From positions 1 through 61,641 of the forward strand of contig DASRNI010000029.1 of NCBI GenBank assembly GCA_035647455.1: a stretch of DNA of 61,641 nucleotides, given 5' to 3'. Positions 33,806 to 41,836 of this stretch are shown in pieces. The notes beneath the pieces are model-generated. The model searched no databases and was not told the origin of the DNA. It saw nothing but the letters and a program-made list of their open reading frames with translations. This stretch comes from UBA1361 sp035647455. Its GTDB lineage: Bacteria > Bacillota_I > Bacilli_A > RFN20 > CAG-826. Position 1 is the stretch's first letter. Each line of letters starts with the position of its first letter. The position numbers were made by a program, and so were the translations under genes.

Positions 33806-34930
33806 ATGGCCAAACGTGATTATTATGAAGTGCTCGGCCTTTCAAAGAACGCAACGAGTGATGAAATTAAAAGTGCGTATCGTAAACTAGCGAAAAAGTA
33901 CCATCCAGACCAAAATAAGGCGGAGGACGCTGAAGAAAAGTTTAAAGAAGTCCAAGAAGCTTACGATATACTTTACGATGAAAAGAAGCGAGCAACATAT
34001 GACCAATTTGGTCATGCAGCATTTGACCAAACCGGTGGTCATAACCCATTCCAAGGCGGTTTTGGCGGCTTTGATGGGATGGATATCGATTTAGGCGATA
34101 TATTTTCAAGTTTCTTTGGTGGTGGTCAACGCGCTGGCCGACAACGCCAAACTGGTCCCGTGCGTGGTAATGACAGCTTGACGCGGATCCGCATTAACTT
34201 TATGGATGCAATTCGCGGGAAGAAAATTGAATTAAATCATACATACGATAAAATTTGTCCAACCTGTGCTGGTAGCGGTGCCGAAAGTAAAAGTGACGTT
34301 TCGGTTTGTGATAAATGTCGCGGAAGCGGTGTTGAAACGTTCCATCAACAAACATTTTTAGGTAACGTTCAGTCACAACGCACTTGTTCGAAATGTAGCG
34401 GTAGTGGCAAAATTATTAAAAATAAATGTCAAACATGTAACGGTAACGGCTACAACCGGGTTAAGGAAAACTTAGAAATAAATATTCCCGCCGGAATTGG
34501 TGAAGGGCAACGAATCCGGGTCCAAGGTAAAGGTGAACGCGGCTATAATGGCGGTGCTAATGGTGATTTATACTTAGAAATTGCCGTTAAAGCTCATAAA
34601 GATTTTATTCGCCGTGGTAACGATATTTACTTAAAAGTCCCGATTAGTTTTGTTGACGCAACGCTCGGGGTTGATATTGACATTCCGACTGTTTACGGAA
34701 CTGTGGAAGTTAAAGTACCAAGCGGTACACAACCAGGAACCGTCCTTCGTTTAAGCGGTAAAGGAGTCAAAGGTCTGCGTGGTAACGTTGGTGACCAGTA
34801 TTTAGAAGTTGAAGTACAAACGCCGACGAACTTAAACACGGAACAAAAAGATTTACTTGAACAATACAAAAAAATTGAACCGAAAAAAGAATCGATTTTC
34901 GAAAAGTTTAAAAAACGCTTCAAACGTTAA
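33806..34930 (+). CDS. dnaJ: Chaperone DnaJ (Hsp40)
   Basis: DnaJ delivers substrates to DnaK and stimulates its ATPase. The J domain has YHPDQ, followed by a Gly/Phe-rich region (NPFQGGFGGF). The four zinc-finger repeats are all intact: CPTCAGSG, CDKCRGSG, CSKCSGSG and CQTCNGNG. The C-terminal substrate-binding domains follow. At 374 residues it is a standard class A DnaJ. AAGGA precedes the ATG. It is the last gene of the CIRCE operon and is followed by a terminator. Confidence 0.98.
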   Translation: MAKRDYYEVLGLSKNATSDEIKSAYRKLAKKYHPDQNKAEDAEEKFKEVQEAYDILYDEKKRATYDQFGHAAFDQTGGHNPFQGGFGGFDGMDIDLGDIFSSFFGGGQRAGRQRQTGPVRGNDSLTRIRINFMDAIRGKKIELNHTYDKICPTCAGSGAESKSDVSVCDKCRGSGVETFHQQTFLGNVQSQRTCSKCSGSGKIIKNKCQTCNGNGYNRVKENLEINIPAGIGEGQRIRVQGKGERGYNGGANGDLYLEIAVKAHKDFIRRGNDIYLKVPISFVDATLGVDIDIPTVYGTVEVKVPSGTQPGTVLRLSGKGVKGLRGNVGDQYLEVEVQTPTNLNTEQKDLLEQYKKIEPKKESIFEKFKKRFKR

Positions 34931-34935
34931 AAGAG

Positions 34936-34962
34936 AGCCGGGCTAATCGCTCGGTTTTTTTA
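34936..34962 (+). terminator. Terminator of the dnaK operon
   Basis: CCGGGC (34938-34943), loop TAATC and GCTCGG (34949-34954), with one G-U pair, are followed by TTTTTTT. Confidence 0.75.
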
Positions 34963-34971
34963 AGTCTTTCA

Positions 34972-34999
34972 TGCTACAATATAAATGCACTTAAGTGCA
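34972..34999 (+). promoter_or_regulatory. rsmE promoter with palindromic leader
   Basis: An extended -10, TGCTACAAT (hexamer 34975-34980), is followed by the perfect palindrome TGCACTTAAGTGCA (34986-34999), which spans the predicted transcription start. The rsmE ATG at 35007 has no ribosome binding site. The palindrome may be an operator or a 5' hairpin. Confidence 0.5.
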
Positions 35000-35006
35000 T
35001 TAAAGT

Positions 35007-35717
35007 ATGAGTTACAGATTTTTTGGTGAGTTAATAAATGGTGAAGTTCGTCTTCAAGACGACGATATTTTCCATTTAACAAAAGTGCTGCGGATTAAAC
35101 CGCATGAAGAAATTGAAGTTGTTGCAAGTGGGAAACTTTACCGCACAAAAGTTGCAAGCTTCACTCCTTTTAACCTTACTGTTTTTAGTGAAGAACAACT
35201 AAATAATGAACTAGACTATACACTTACTTTGATTTATGTGCAGCCAAAACGCGATAAATTTGAACTTGCTTTAGAAAAGGCGGTTGAGCTCGGCGTGACA
35301 AAAATCATTGTGACAACATCGGCTTATAGCGTTGTTAAAATTAAAGAAAGCCGTTCAGAAAACAAATTAATTCGTTACAATAAAATTATTAAAAGTGCCG
35401 CGATGCAAGCAAAGCGCGACGCTATTCCTGAACTTATTTTTATACCGGGCTTTACTGATGCGCTACAGGCGGGAAGTGGCGTAAAAATTATCGCGAGCGA
35501 ACACGAACAAGAAGCGACATTTAGTTCACACTTAAAGACTCCTAGCGACGTTACAATCGTAATTGGCAGTGAAGGCGGGTTTAAAACGGAAGAAGTAACT
35601 TTAGCAGCTGACCTGGGTTATTCTCCGGTTACTTTTGGTCCGCTGATTTTACGGACAGAAACTAGTGTCATTTATGCACTAAGTATTATTAATAACTTTT
35701 TACGAGGGGCAAAGTGA
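35007..35717 (+). CDS. rsmE: 16S rRNA m3U1498 methyltransferase RsmE
   Basis: RsmE methylates U1498 of 16S rRNA using SAM. The 236-residue protein has an N-terminal PUA-like domain (HLTKVLRIKPHEEIEVV) and a SPOUT C-terminal domain with IASEHEQEA, VIGSEGGF and the knot segment LILRTETSVIYAL. It follows dnaJ as in Bacillus, although prmA is missing between them. The next gene overlaps its stop (GTGA), so they are co-translated. Confidence 0.93.
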   Translation: MSYRFFGELINGEVRLQDDDIFHLTKVLRIKPHEEIEVVASGKLYRTKVASFTPFNLTVFSEEQLNNELDYTLTLIYVQPKRDKFELALEKAVELGVTKIIVTTSAYSVVKIKESRSENKLIRYNKIIKSAAMQAKRDAIPELIFIPGFTDALQAGSGVKIIASEHEQEATFSSHLKTPSDVTIVIGSEGGFKTEEVTLAADLGYSPVTFGPLILRTETSVIYALSIINNFLRGAK

Positions 35718-36394
35718 AAATATTTCAAACATTAAAACAACAGCAACGCCGTGATGCACTTACGAGCAGTCGCGAGTATAAACGCTTTCGTGAACATTAT
35801 TCTTTGCTTTATGAACATCACGCTTTACTATATTTTGATAACGATAAAGATGGTTATTCTTTAATTATTGCGAGTATTATTATTGAAGTATTGCAGCAAA
35901 TTGAAAAACTTAAGCAGCAAAGTTTTACGTTACTCGCCAAAGAAAATCGCCTGACGACATTTACGCATTTAGATACGGTGATCAGTGTACCCCTTTTTGG
36001 TGTTAGTAACAATTTGCTAATTACGAAAGAACTATTACCGAACTTTGATCTTAATCATTATTTAATTGATTTTCTTGAAGCGTATAACTTTAATCTGCTT
36101 GAATCAAAATTTACAAGTTTAGTTTTTCTTTATGAACATAAAAATACGCGAGCGTATTACCATTATGACTTTAATACAGTTTTTATCGTAAACAATCAAG
36201 GTCGCCTTGACCAACGGATTTGCCTTTTTGATAAAAACATTAAGTCACCAAACTATGAAAACATAAAAGAACGTGTCTTACCAGCGGTAAAAGCGTATTA
36301 TGCACTTGATAAAAAAGGCTTTATCACAGCGCTCTACACGAATGACTTAATTAGTCAGAAACTTTATAATAAATTTATCCGGACGGTCCGATGA
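35714..36394 (+). CDS. Conserved-position hypothetical protein
   Basis: This 226-residue protein has no recognised domain. It is rich in Leu, Lys, Tyr and Phe and has no clear signal peptide or membrane helix; one moderately hydrophobic stretch (YSLIIASIIIEVLQQIEKL) could be a buried helix. It starts with GTG overlapping the rsmE stop, with GAGGGG upstream, and its stop overlaps the mtaB ATG. The tight coupling to two rRNA/tRNA-modification genes makes a real protein likely, perhaps with an RNA-related role. Confidence 0.65.
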   Translation: MKIFQTLKQQQRRDALTSSREYKRFREHYSLLYEHHALLYFDNDKDGYSLIIASIIIEVLQQIEKLKQQSFTLLAKENRLTTFTHLDTVISVPLFGVSNNLLITKELLPNFDLNHYLIDFLEAYNFNLLESKFTSLVFLYEHKNTRAYYHYDFNTVFIVNNQGRLDQRICLFDKNIKSPNYENIKERVLPAVKAYYALDKKGFITALYTNDLISQKLYNKFIRTVR

Positions 36395-37701
36395 AAAATA
36401 AAACATATGTTACTGTATCTCTTGGGTGCAAAGTAAATAGTTACGAAATCGATAGTTTAAAAACAAAACTTGAAGAAGCGGGTTATTTACCAGCTTTAGT
36501 GAGTGATAAAGTAAGTGTTGCGCTCATTAATACGTGTAGTGTGACGAGTAATGCTGACCGAAAATCGCGCCAACAAATTCGTCGACTTGCGAAAAAGTTT
36601 CCCGATGCAACACTCGTTGTGATGGGATGCTATTCACAAATTAACCGTGAATTAGCGGTAACAATTCCCGAAATTGATATTATGCTCGGCACCTCAAAAC
36701 GAAACAATATTATCAAGCATTTAGAAACTTTTAGCGAAAACAAAACGCAAATTATTGATATCGATGACGATTCGCGCACGTTTAGTTATGAAGAACTTAA
36801 AACGATTGGCCGTCCCGAGCAAAAGCGGGCGTATTTAAAAATTCAAGATGGCTGTGACCAATTTTGTACATTTTGTATTATTCCTTTAACGCGCGGTAAA
36901 TTACGAAGTCGCGCGGAAAGCGAGATTATTAACGAAGCAAAAGAACTAGTTGAAAGTGGCTACAAAGAAATTGTCTTAACCGGTATTCATACCGGAGCGT
37001 ACGGTGTAGACTTAAAAACAACAAACTTGACAAAACTTGTCAAAGAAATTTTAAGCGCGGTCCCGAAATTATATAAATTACGGATTTCCAGCATTGAAGC
37101 TAACCAAGTAACGGATGAGCTTCTCGAAATTATGGAAACCGACGAGCGACTTGCCCGTCATCTGCATATTCCGCTCCAAGCCGGGAGTGACGAAATATTG
37201 CGACGAATGAATCGGAAGTATACGACAGGGGAGTTTATTACGATGATTCAGAAAATTCGCGAAAAAGCCCCAAATGTCGCGATTACAACGGATGTTATTG
37301 TTGGTTTTCCGGGAGAAACAGAAGCGCTTTTTGCCGAAACCGTCGCATTTATTAAAGCGGTAAACTTTAGTGAACTGCATGTATTCCCGTATAGTATGCG
37401 GACACGAACACCTGCCGCAACTTTTAAAGAACATGTCGCACCGCAAGAAAAGAAAAACCGTGTGCAAACTTTATTAAAACTAAGCAACGAACTTAATGAA
37501 AGTTATAGTAACAAGTTTATTGGTAAAAAAGTTAAAGTGCTTGTCGAGACGTACGACGAAACACTTAAACTTTATAAAGGTCATACGTCAAACTATCTTG
37601 AAGTACTAATTGAAAGTAAAGAAGAGTTGGAAAATGAAGTTGTGACGGTGACATTTAACGGCTATAAACAAGTTAGTTATTTAGACAGTGTCGTAAAATA
37701 G
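36391..37701 (+). CDS. mtaB: tRNA methylthiotransferase MtaB
   Basis: MtaB converts t6A37 to ms2t6A37 in ANN-decoding tRNAs. The N-terminal UPF0004 domain starts with SLGCKVNSYEID and has further Cys residues at NTCSVTS and MGCYSQ for the auxiliary cluster. The radical SAM motif is CDQFCTFC. The LGCKVN start and 436-residue length fit MtaB rather than MiaB. A C-terminal TRAM-like domain follows. It starts within the previous stop codon (ATGA). Confidence 0.93.
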   Translation: MKNKTYVTVSLGCKVNSYEIDSLKTKLEEAGYLPALVSDKVSVALINTCSVTSNADRKSRQQIRRLAKKFPDATLVVMGCYSQINRELAVTIPEIDIMLGTSKRNNIIKHLETFSENKTQIIDIDDDSRTFSYEELKTIGRPEQKRAYLKIQDGCDQFCTFCIIPLTRGKLRSRAESEIINEAKELVESGYKEIVLTGIHTGAYGVDLKTTNLTKLVKEILSAVPKLYKLRISSIEANQVTDELLEIMETDERLARHLHIPLQAGSDEILRRMNRKYTTGEFITMIQKIREKAPNVAITTDVIVGFPGETEALFAETVAFIKAVNFSELHVFPYSMRTRTPAATFKEHVAPQEKKNRVQTLLKLSNELNESYSNKFIGKKVKVLVETYDETLKLYKGHTSNYLEVLIESKEELENEVVTVTFNGYKQVSYLDSVVK

Positions 37702-37764
37702 TGATAAAAAATATGCTCATATAATCAGTCTTTTTAAATAAAACTTATAAAATGTATAAAATTC

Positions 37765-37792
37765 TTGACATGTCTTATTATTTTGCTATAAT
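37765..37792 (+). promoter_or_regulatory. Promoter of rpmF
   Basis: TTGACA (37765-37770), a 16-base spacer and TATAAT (37787-37792) preceded by TGC give a near-consensus, extended -10 promoter, among the strongest in the window. Confidence 0.85.
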
Positions 37793-37818
37793 GTGAACGT
37801 TATTAAAAGGAGAATATT

Positions 37819-38028
37819 ATGGCAGTTGCACAACGTAGAAGTTCAAAAACCCGCAAAAGATTACGTCGTACACACTTTAAACTTAGTGTTAGCGGCTTAA
37901 CAACTTGTCCTAATTGTGGTGCACTTATTAAAGCGCATCACGTCTGTCCAAAATGTAATTATTACGCTGGACGCGATATTAGTGAAAAGAAAGTGGAAAC
38001 AAAACAAACGAAGAAAAAGAAAAAGTAA
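37819..38028 (+). CDS. rpmF: 50S ribosomal protein bL32
   Basis: A 69-residue large-subunit protein. The start MAVAQRRSSKTRKRLRRTH is typical, and CPNCGALIKAHHVCPKCNYY forms the zinc ribbon (the zinc-binding variant). The lysine-rich tail is somewhat extended (KQTKKKKK). AAAAGGAG precedes the ATG. It is monocistronic, with its own strong promoter and terminator; yceD is not upstream. Confidence 0.97.
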   Translation: MAVAQRRSSKTRKRLRRTHFKLSVSGLTTCPNCGALIKAHHVCPKCNYYAGRDISEKKVETKQTKKKKK

Positions 38029-38043
38029 GCGTTTGATAAAAAA

Positions 38044-38085
38044 GGAGCAAATACAAAACTCATGTTAACTTGCTCCTTTTTTTTT
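38044..38085 (+). terminator. rpmF terminator
   Basis: GGAGCAA (38044-38050) pairs with TTGCTCC (38070-38076), followed by nine T residues. The loop is 19 bases. Confidence 0.8.
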
Positions 38086-38092
38086 GATAAAA

Positions 38093-38150
38093 TATAATTA
38101 ATAATACCACGGAAATACCGCAGTTAGCTAATAGCTAGCGGTAGTAAAGG
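38093..38150 (+). promoter_or_regulatory. -10 box and structured leader of the 156-residue protein
   Basis: TATAAT (38093-38098) drives a leader that folds into TACCGC (38116-38121) with GCGGTA (38138-38143), topped by TAGCT (38125-38129) with AGCTA (38133-38137) and a three-base AGT bulge. The hairpin ends two bases before the ribosome binding site AAAGG (38146-38150). It may bind a regulator of translation. Confidence 0.5.
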
Positions 38151-38158
38151 ACTTAATT

Positions 38159-38629
38159 ATGAATAATGCAATACTTAATCAGAAAAAACTAAGTGAACTA
38201 CTCGCACTTATTCGTGCTGAAGAAAATTATTACATCGATTTTACGATCGACTTAGATTACGAAGGTGAGAAAGACCTTGTGATTAAGAAAAGTAATCAGG
38301 AGTTTTATGATTATGTTAAAAAATACACGACTAAATACGTGTACGATGAAATAGTCCGGACAAATTTGATTAGCACTAAAGAAACGCAAGCCGACGAATT
38401 TGAACAACTTGTCATCGTACGCGGTCTGCTTTATATGGCTTTTATGAATGAAAAAGGACTAGCATTAGCCGACTGGGAACGCTTAGTTAATGCCCCGGAT
38501 GATTCGTTATATTATATTACGATTCAAGTACTCGTAAGAGCGGTGCGCAAACGCCCCGGTTTACTTGCTGAAGTCGGGAAACTTTATCCGGACATCTTTG
38601 TTAATGAAGAAACTCAAAAAGAAACTTAA
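38159..38629 (+). CDS. Hypothetical protein
   Basis: A 156-residue soluble protein with no recognised family. The N-terminal half is rich in acidic and aromatic residues (EENYYIDFTIDLDYEGEKD); the second half is helical (QLVIVRGLLYMAFMNEKGLALADWERL). It lacks a signal peptide. AAAGG provides the ribosome binding site, directly behind a stable leader hairpin. It stands alone between the rpmF terminator and the deoC promoter. Confidence 0.6.
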   Translation: MNNAILNQKKLSELLALIRAEENYYIDFTIDLDYEGEKDLVIKKSNQEFYDYVKKYTTKYVYDEIVRTNLISTKETQADEFEQLVIVRGLLYMAFMNEKGLALADWERLVNAPDDSLYYITIQVLVRAVRKRPGLLAEVGKLYPDIFVNEETQKET

Positions 38630-38684
38630 ATACTGCTGAATATACCTTAGTTTTCGCGCTTTTAACGTAGTTAACGACAAAAAA

Positions 38685-38693
38685 TGATAAAAT
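38685..38693 (+). promoter_or_regulatory. Extended -10 promoter of deoC
   Basis: TGATAAAAT (hexamer 38688-38693) precedes CGGAGGA, the ribosome binding site, and the deoC ATG at 38710. Confidence 0.55.
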
Positions 38694-38709
38694 AAATACG
38701 GAGGATACT

Positions 38710-39372
38710 ATGAAAATAAATAAACTAATTGATCACACATTATTACGTGCTGATGCTTTACCAAAGGATATTGTTAAACTTTGTGAAGAAGCTAAAGAGT
38801 ATGACTTTATGAGTGTATGCGTTAACCCTGGTTACGTTTCACTCGCCGCGCTTGAACTTGCGGGAACGGATGTTGAAGTCTGTACAGTTATTGGTTTTCC
38901 GCTTGGAGCCACAAGTATAGAAAGCAAAGCGCTCGAAGCAGCAATTGCTGTTGAAGAAGGAGCAGCAGAAGTCGATATGGTGATTAACGTCGGTAAACTT
39001 AAAGCCGGCCTTGATCTTGATGTATATACAGATATACGTGCGGTTAAAAACGCTGTCGGTGAACATATTATTTTAAAAGTAATTATCGAAACAGCACTTT
39101 TAACGGATGAAGAAAAAGTTCGCGCTTCAGTTTTAGCAAAGAAAGCTGGTGCCGACTTCGTTAAAACAAGTACAGGGTTTTCAACCGGTGGTGCAACGGT
39201 TGCCGATGTTAAGTTGATGCGCGAAGCAGTGGGACCAAATGTTGGTGTTAAAGCTAGTGGCGGTGTCCGTACACTTAGTGACTTAGAAGCAATGGTAAAA
39301 GCTGGGGCAAACCGCATTGGTACAAGTAACGGTATCGCATTTTTCAAAGGTGAAGAAGGTAAAGGATATTAA
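38710..39372 (+). CDS. deoC: Deoxyribose-phosphate aldolase
   Basis: It splits 2-deoxyribose-5-phosphate into glyceraldehyde-3-phosphate and acetaldehyde in nucleoside catabolism. The TIM-barrel has IDHTLLRADAL, EVDMVINVGKLK, VIIETALLT, and the Schiff-base lysine in FVKTSTGFSTGGAT; VGVKASGGVRT supplies the second active-site lysine. Its length of 220 residues is normal. CGGAGGA precedes the ATG. With tdk and cdd in the window it points to nucleoside salvage, but the three genes are not clustered. Confidence 0.97.
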   Translation: MKINKLIDHTLLRADALPKDIVKLCEEAKEYDFMSVCVNPGYVSLAALELAGTDVEVCTVIGFPLGATSIESKALEAAIAVEEGAAEVDMVINVGKLKAGLDLDVYTDIRAVKNAVGEHIILKVIIETALLTDEEKVRASVLAKKAGADFVKTSTGFSTGGATVADVKLMREAVGPNVGVKASGGVRTLSDLEAMVKAGANRIGTSNGIAFFKGEEGKGY

Positions 39373-39374
39373 TT

Positions 39375-39851
39375 TTGCTCGCTTATAAGAAGTCATTTCG
39401 TGGCATTATCTTTTATTTACTCGGCTTTGTCGTTATTAGTGTCGCTTATTCGTTTTATTTAGCTTTACTTTTAAAAGCTACGGAACCTTTAGCGACTGAA
39501 GCATATCTTTTAACCGCAGGTGTAGCGGTTGTTTTACTTGTGCAGCTCGTCGTCATTGTGACATATTTTTTGCGGCCAGAAACGCTTGTTGAAGTAGAAG
39601 ATAAGGAAATAACGATTTACCACAGTCGCAAGAAAAAGACGTCACATAGTCTTTTTGAAGTAACGGGCTTTGGCCGCTTTCGGCAAAGTTTAGTCGTGAC
39701 ACTGAAAAATAATAAAATGTTTGTTGTTCGCTTTTTACGTGATGTAGAAAAGACACAATTAGAACTAGGTGAGCACTTAAATAACTTCATAAATGCTCAT
39801 AGTGATCAATATTTTCAAGATGACGAGAATTCGTCACAAGGTGACACATAA
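39375..39851 (+). CDS. Membrane protein with two N-terminal helices, hypothetical
   Basis: This 158-residue protein starts with TTG two bases after the deoC stop, with AAGGA in the deoC end as ribosome binding site. Two membrane helices lie at about residues 10-30 and 45-66. The C-terminal cytoplasmic part (VEVEDKEITIYHSRKKKTSHSLF...) resembles a small beta-rich, PH-like domain, but this is only an impression. Coupling with deoC suggests co-expression; no function can be given. Confidence 0.6.
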   Translation: MLAYKKSFRGIIFYLLGFVVISVAYSFYLALLLKATEPLATEAYLLTAGVAVVLLVQLVVIVTYFLRPETLVEVEDKEITIYHSRKKKTSHSLFEVTGFGRFRQSLVVTLKNNKMFVVRFLRDVEKTQLELGEHLNNFINAHSDQYFQDDENSSQGDT

Positions 39852-39856
39852 TATAG

Positions 39857-39885
39857 TTGCTTTTTTAGCGAATGTTCGCTAATAT
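39857..39885 (+). promoter_or_regulatory. Candidate rpsU promoter with palindromic spacer
   Basis: TTGCTT (39857-39862) and TAATAT (39880-39885) are 17 bases apart. The spacer is filled by the perfect repeat TTAGCGAA (39865-39872), TG, TTCGCTAA (39875-39882). It could be an operator or, less likely, a terminator without U-tract. Confidence 0.4.
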
Positions 39886-39925
39886 AGTGACTAGTGCATA
39901 TTGCAAGGGAAGGAGTTGATAGTTA

Positions 39926-40117
39926 ATGCCAAAAACAGTTGTTCGTGAAAATGAAACGCTCGATGATGCGTTAAGACGTTTTAAACGACAAGTTAACAAG
40001 GCTGGTGTCCTTTCCGAAACAAAGAAACGTCAATACTATGTTAAACCCGGTCTCCGCCGGAAACTCAAAGCGGAAGCAGCGCGTCGTAAAGCGCGTAAAG
40101 CTCGCCGTCGTCGTTAA
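39926..40117 (+). CDS. rpsU: 30S ribosomal protein bS21
   Basis: A 63-residue basic small-subunit protein with VRENETLDDALRRFKRQV and an Arg/Lys-rich tail (RRKARKARRRR), as in the family. GGGAAGGAG precedes the ATG. In Bacillus it is followed by yqeY and the phoH-ybeY region; here a C39-peptidase gene sits between rpsU and ybeY. An intrinsic terminator follows directly. Confidence 0.96.
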   Translation: MPKTVVRENETLDDALRRFKRQVNKAGVLSETKKRQYYVKPGLRRKLKAEAARRKARKARRRR

Positions 40118-40132
40118 GTAAAACAATTAAAC

Positions 40133-40157
40133 ACTGTCCTTCGGGACAGTTTTTTTT
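40133..40157 (+). terminator. rpsU terminator
   Basis: ACTGTCC (40133-40139), the stable tetraloop TTCG and GGACAGT (40144-40150) are followed by seven T residues. Confidence 0.9.
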
Positions 40158-40166
40158 ATGCCTTTG

Positions 40167-40172
40167 TATATA
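40167..40172 (+). promoter_or_regulatory. -10 box adjacent to the C39 gene start
   Basis: TATATA ends five bases before the ATG at 40178. No ribosome binding site is present. A leaderless mRNA is predicted. Confidence 0.45.
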
Positions 40173-40177
40173 TAAGT

Positions 40178-41344
40178 ATGAATTTCTCATCATACCTTTT
40201 ACCGCAGAGTAAAAATAACAGTTGCGGGCTTGCCGCTCTGCAAACTTTAATAAGTTACGTGCAGAAAGATAAAAACTACTTAATGGCGCCGATTGCGAAA
40301 AGTGCGTCGAACTTTTTACGAATGGAACAAATTGCGCTTAAGCACGGTATCACGCTTGAAGCACGGAAAGTTACAGCGATAAAAAAACTCCGCCATGAAA
40401 AAGGTCCGCTTATTTTACAGTTAAAAATTAACAATTTGCTCCATTTTGTCACAGTAAAACGAAAATTTGGTTTTTATATTCTTAATGATCCTAACGGAAA
40501 AAGTTATGTCGTAAGCGAAAAAACACTAGCGGAGTACTTTACGCTTCATTACATTAGTGTTACCGCGGTTAATAAAATAAAACGACAAGAAAAGTTTAAA
40601 ATCAAAACACGGATTGGCTTACTTTACTTTTTAAACACTTTATTCGTCGCGGCTATATTTAGTGCATTTTATTTTCTTGGGAGCTTAGACTTTATCATTT
40701 TTGCTTATTTGTTTTTTGCATTAAGTTTTTTCTTGTTTTTATTTGAACGCATTACGCGGATTTTACTTTTTAAACGTTTTGATGAAGAAGTAATTGCCAA
40801 AATATTAAGGCAAGAAAGTTCCTTTGATTTAGGCGGCTTTAAAAAACTAAGCGCAGTGAAGGCGACGCTTTTTAGTTATAAGTATGAAAAGTATAGTTTA
40901 CTTTTAAACTTGCTTTTTGTCGCGGGCCTTTTTGTGATTAATGGTCCGGTTTTTATTATTGTTATTTTGTTATTATTTCTATTCGCATTGTTCACGCATT
41001 TTATTGAGAAACTACAAAGCGATAAAGTGTATTTATTAACGCAACAAGAAAAAGTCTTTTTTAGTGGCCCTATTCGCGCTACAAAGAAACTTTACTTAGC
41101 AATACTTAAAGAGAGCGTTACGTTAGTAAGTTGGTATGAATTTACGAAAATCATATTTTACTTTTTAATTTTTACCGTTACTTTTCTCCTGATGAATTTA
41201 GCGCTCAACTTTCATCTCAATTTCTTTCTTTTTTACTTCTTCGCTTTTATTTATCTTTATGAAGAAACTAAAAAGTTTCTTAAATTGCGGGAAAAACGTG
41301 GTGATTACTATTTAGCGAACTTCCTTGTTAACGAATTAAAGTGA
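40178..41344 (+). CDS. C39-peptidase membrane protein lacking an ABC ATPase domain
   Basis: The N-terminal domain is a C39 peptidase, as in bacteriocin ABC exporters: Gln10, Cys16 (NNSCGLAAL), His89 (LHFVTV) and Asp104 (LNDPNG) form the expected active site. From about residue 145 come several hydrophobic helices, in the place of the exporter membrane domain. The protein ends at residue 388 without Walker A, signature or Walker B motifs, and no ATPase gene is adjacent. It may cleave double-glycine-type leaders or another substrate at the membrane. It is a truncated but apparently stable architecture rather than a broken gene. Confidence 0.75.
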   Translation: MNFSSYLLPQSKNNSCGLAALQTLISYVQKDKNYLMAPIAKSASNFLRMEQIALKHGITLEARKVTAIKKLRHEKGPLILQLKINNLLHFVTVKRKFGFYILNDPNGKSYVVSEKTLAEYFTLHYISVTAVNKIKRQEKFKIKTRIGLLYFLNTLFVAAIFSAFYFLGSLDFIIFAYLFFALSFFLFLFERITRILLFKRFDEEVIAKILRQESSFDLGGFKKLSAVKATLFSYKYEKYSLLLNLLFVAGLFVINGPVFIIVILLLFLFALFTHFIEKLQSDKVYLLTQQEKVFFSGPIRATKKLYLAILKESVTLVSWYEFTKIIFYFLIFTVTFLLMNLALNFHLNFFLFYFFAFIYLYEETKKFLKLREKRGDYYLANFLVNELK

Positions 41345-41352
41345 TTTCGTGA

Positions 41353-41358
41353 TAAAAT
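41353..41358 (+). promoter_or_regulatory. -10 box adjacent to the ybeY start
   Basis: TAAAAT ends six bases before the ybeY ATG; there is no ribosome binding site. A leaderless mRNA is predicted. Confidence 0.5.
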
Positions 41359-41364
41359 TAAACT

Positions 41365-41835
41365 ATGCGTCAAGTTATTTTAGATTTTGAAAATAATGTC
41401 GATCGAAAGTATAATAAGTACAAAAAAGTTTTCATTGAGATTATGAACGATACACTTGATCAACTAACGTTTCAAACAGGAACCTATCTTGTTGAAGTTT
41501 TGCTTGTTGAAGACGCGCGGATTAGCGAATTAAACTTGAAGACGCGGGGCAAAAATGAAGTGACAGACGTTCTTTCTTTTGCGTATCAAAATAAGGCAAC
41601 ACTCGAAAGCTACTTAGCTAACCCAGATGCACCGCTTAATTTAGGTTCAATTGTTATTAACGCCCTTGCAGCGAAACGGCAGGCGGAACTTTATGAACAC
41701 GAAGTTAGACGCGAATTTAAATTTTTATTCGTTCATGGTTTACTCCATCTTTTTGGGTACGATCATGCGACGCCGGAAGAAGAAAAAATAATGATTAAAT
41801 TACAAAATGAAATAATTGGAAAAAGAGGGAGTTAA
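41365..41835 (+). CDS. ybeY: Endoribonuclease YbeY
   Basis: YbeY is a zinc-dependent RNase involved in 16S rRNA 3'-end maturation and ribosome quality control. The metal site is HGLLHLFGYDH (HxxxHxxxxxH), preceded by TDVLSFAY and LGSIVINA. At 156 residues it is normal. It starts 20 bases after the C39 gene without a ribosome binding site. The cdd ATG follows immediately after its stop, so it heads the ybeY-cdd-era-recO operon. Confidence 0.95.
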   Translation: MRQVILDFENNVDRKYNKYKKVFIEIMNDTLDQLTFQTGTYLVEVLLVEDARISELNLKTRGKNEVTDVLSFAYQNKATLESYLANPDAPLNLGSIVINALAAKRQAELYEHEVRREFKFLFVHGLLHLFGYDHATPEEEKIMIKLQNEIIGKRGS

Positions 41836-41836
41836 G

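Noticed and set aside
38832..39347. Long reverse-strand frame opposite deoC
   Set aside because: It follows deoC codon bias on the other strand, has no ribosome binding site and no recognisable protein features.
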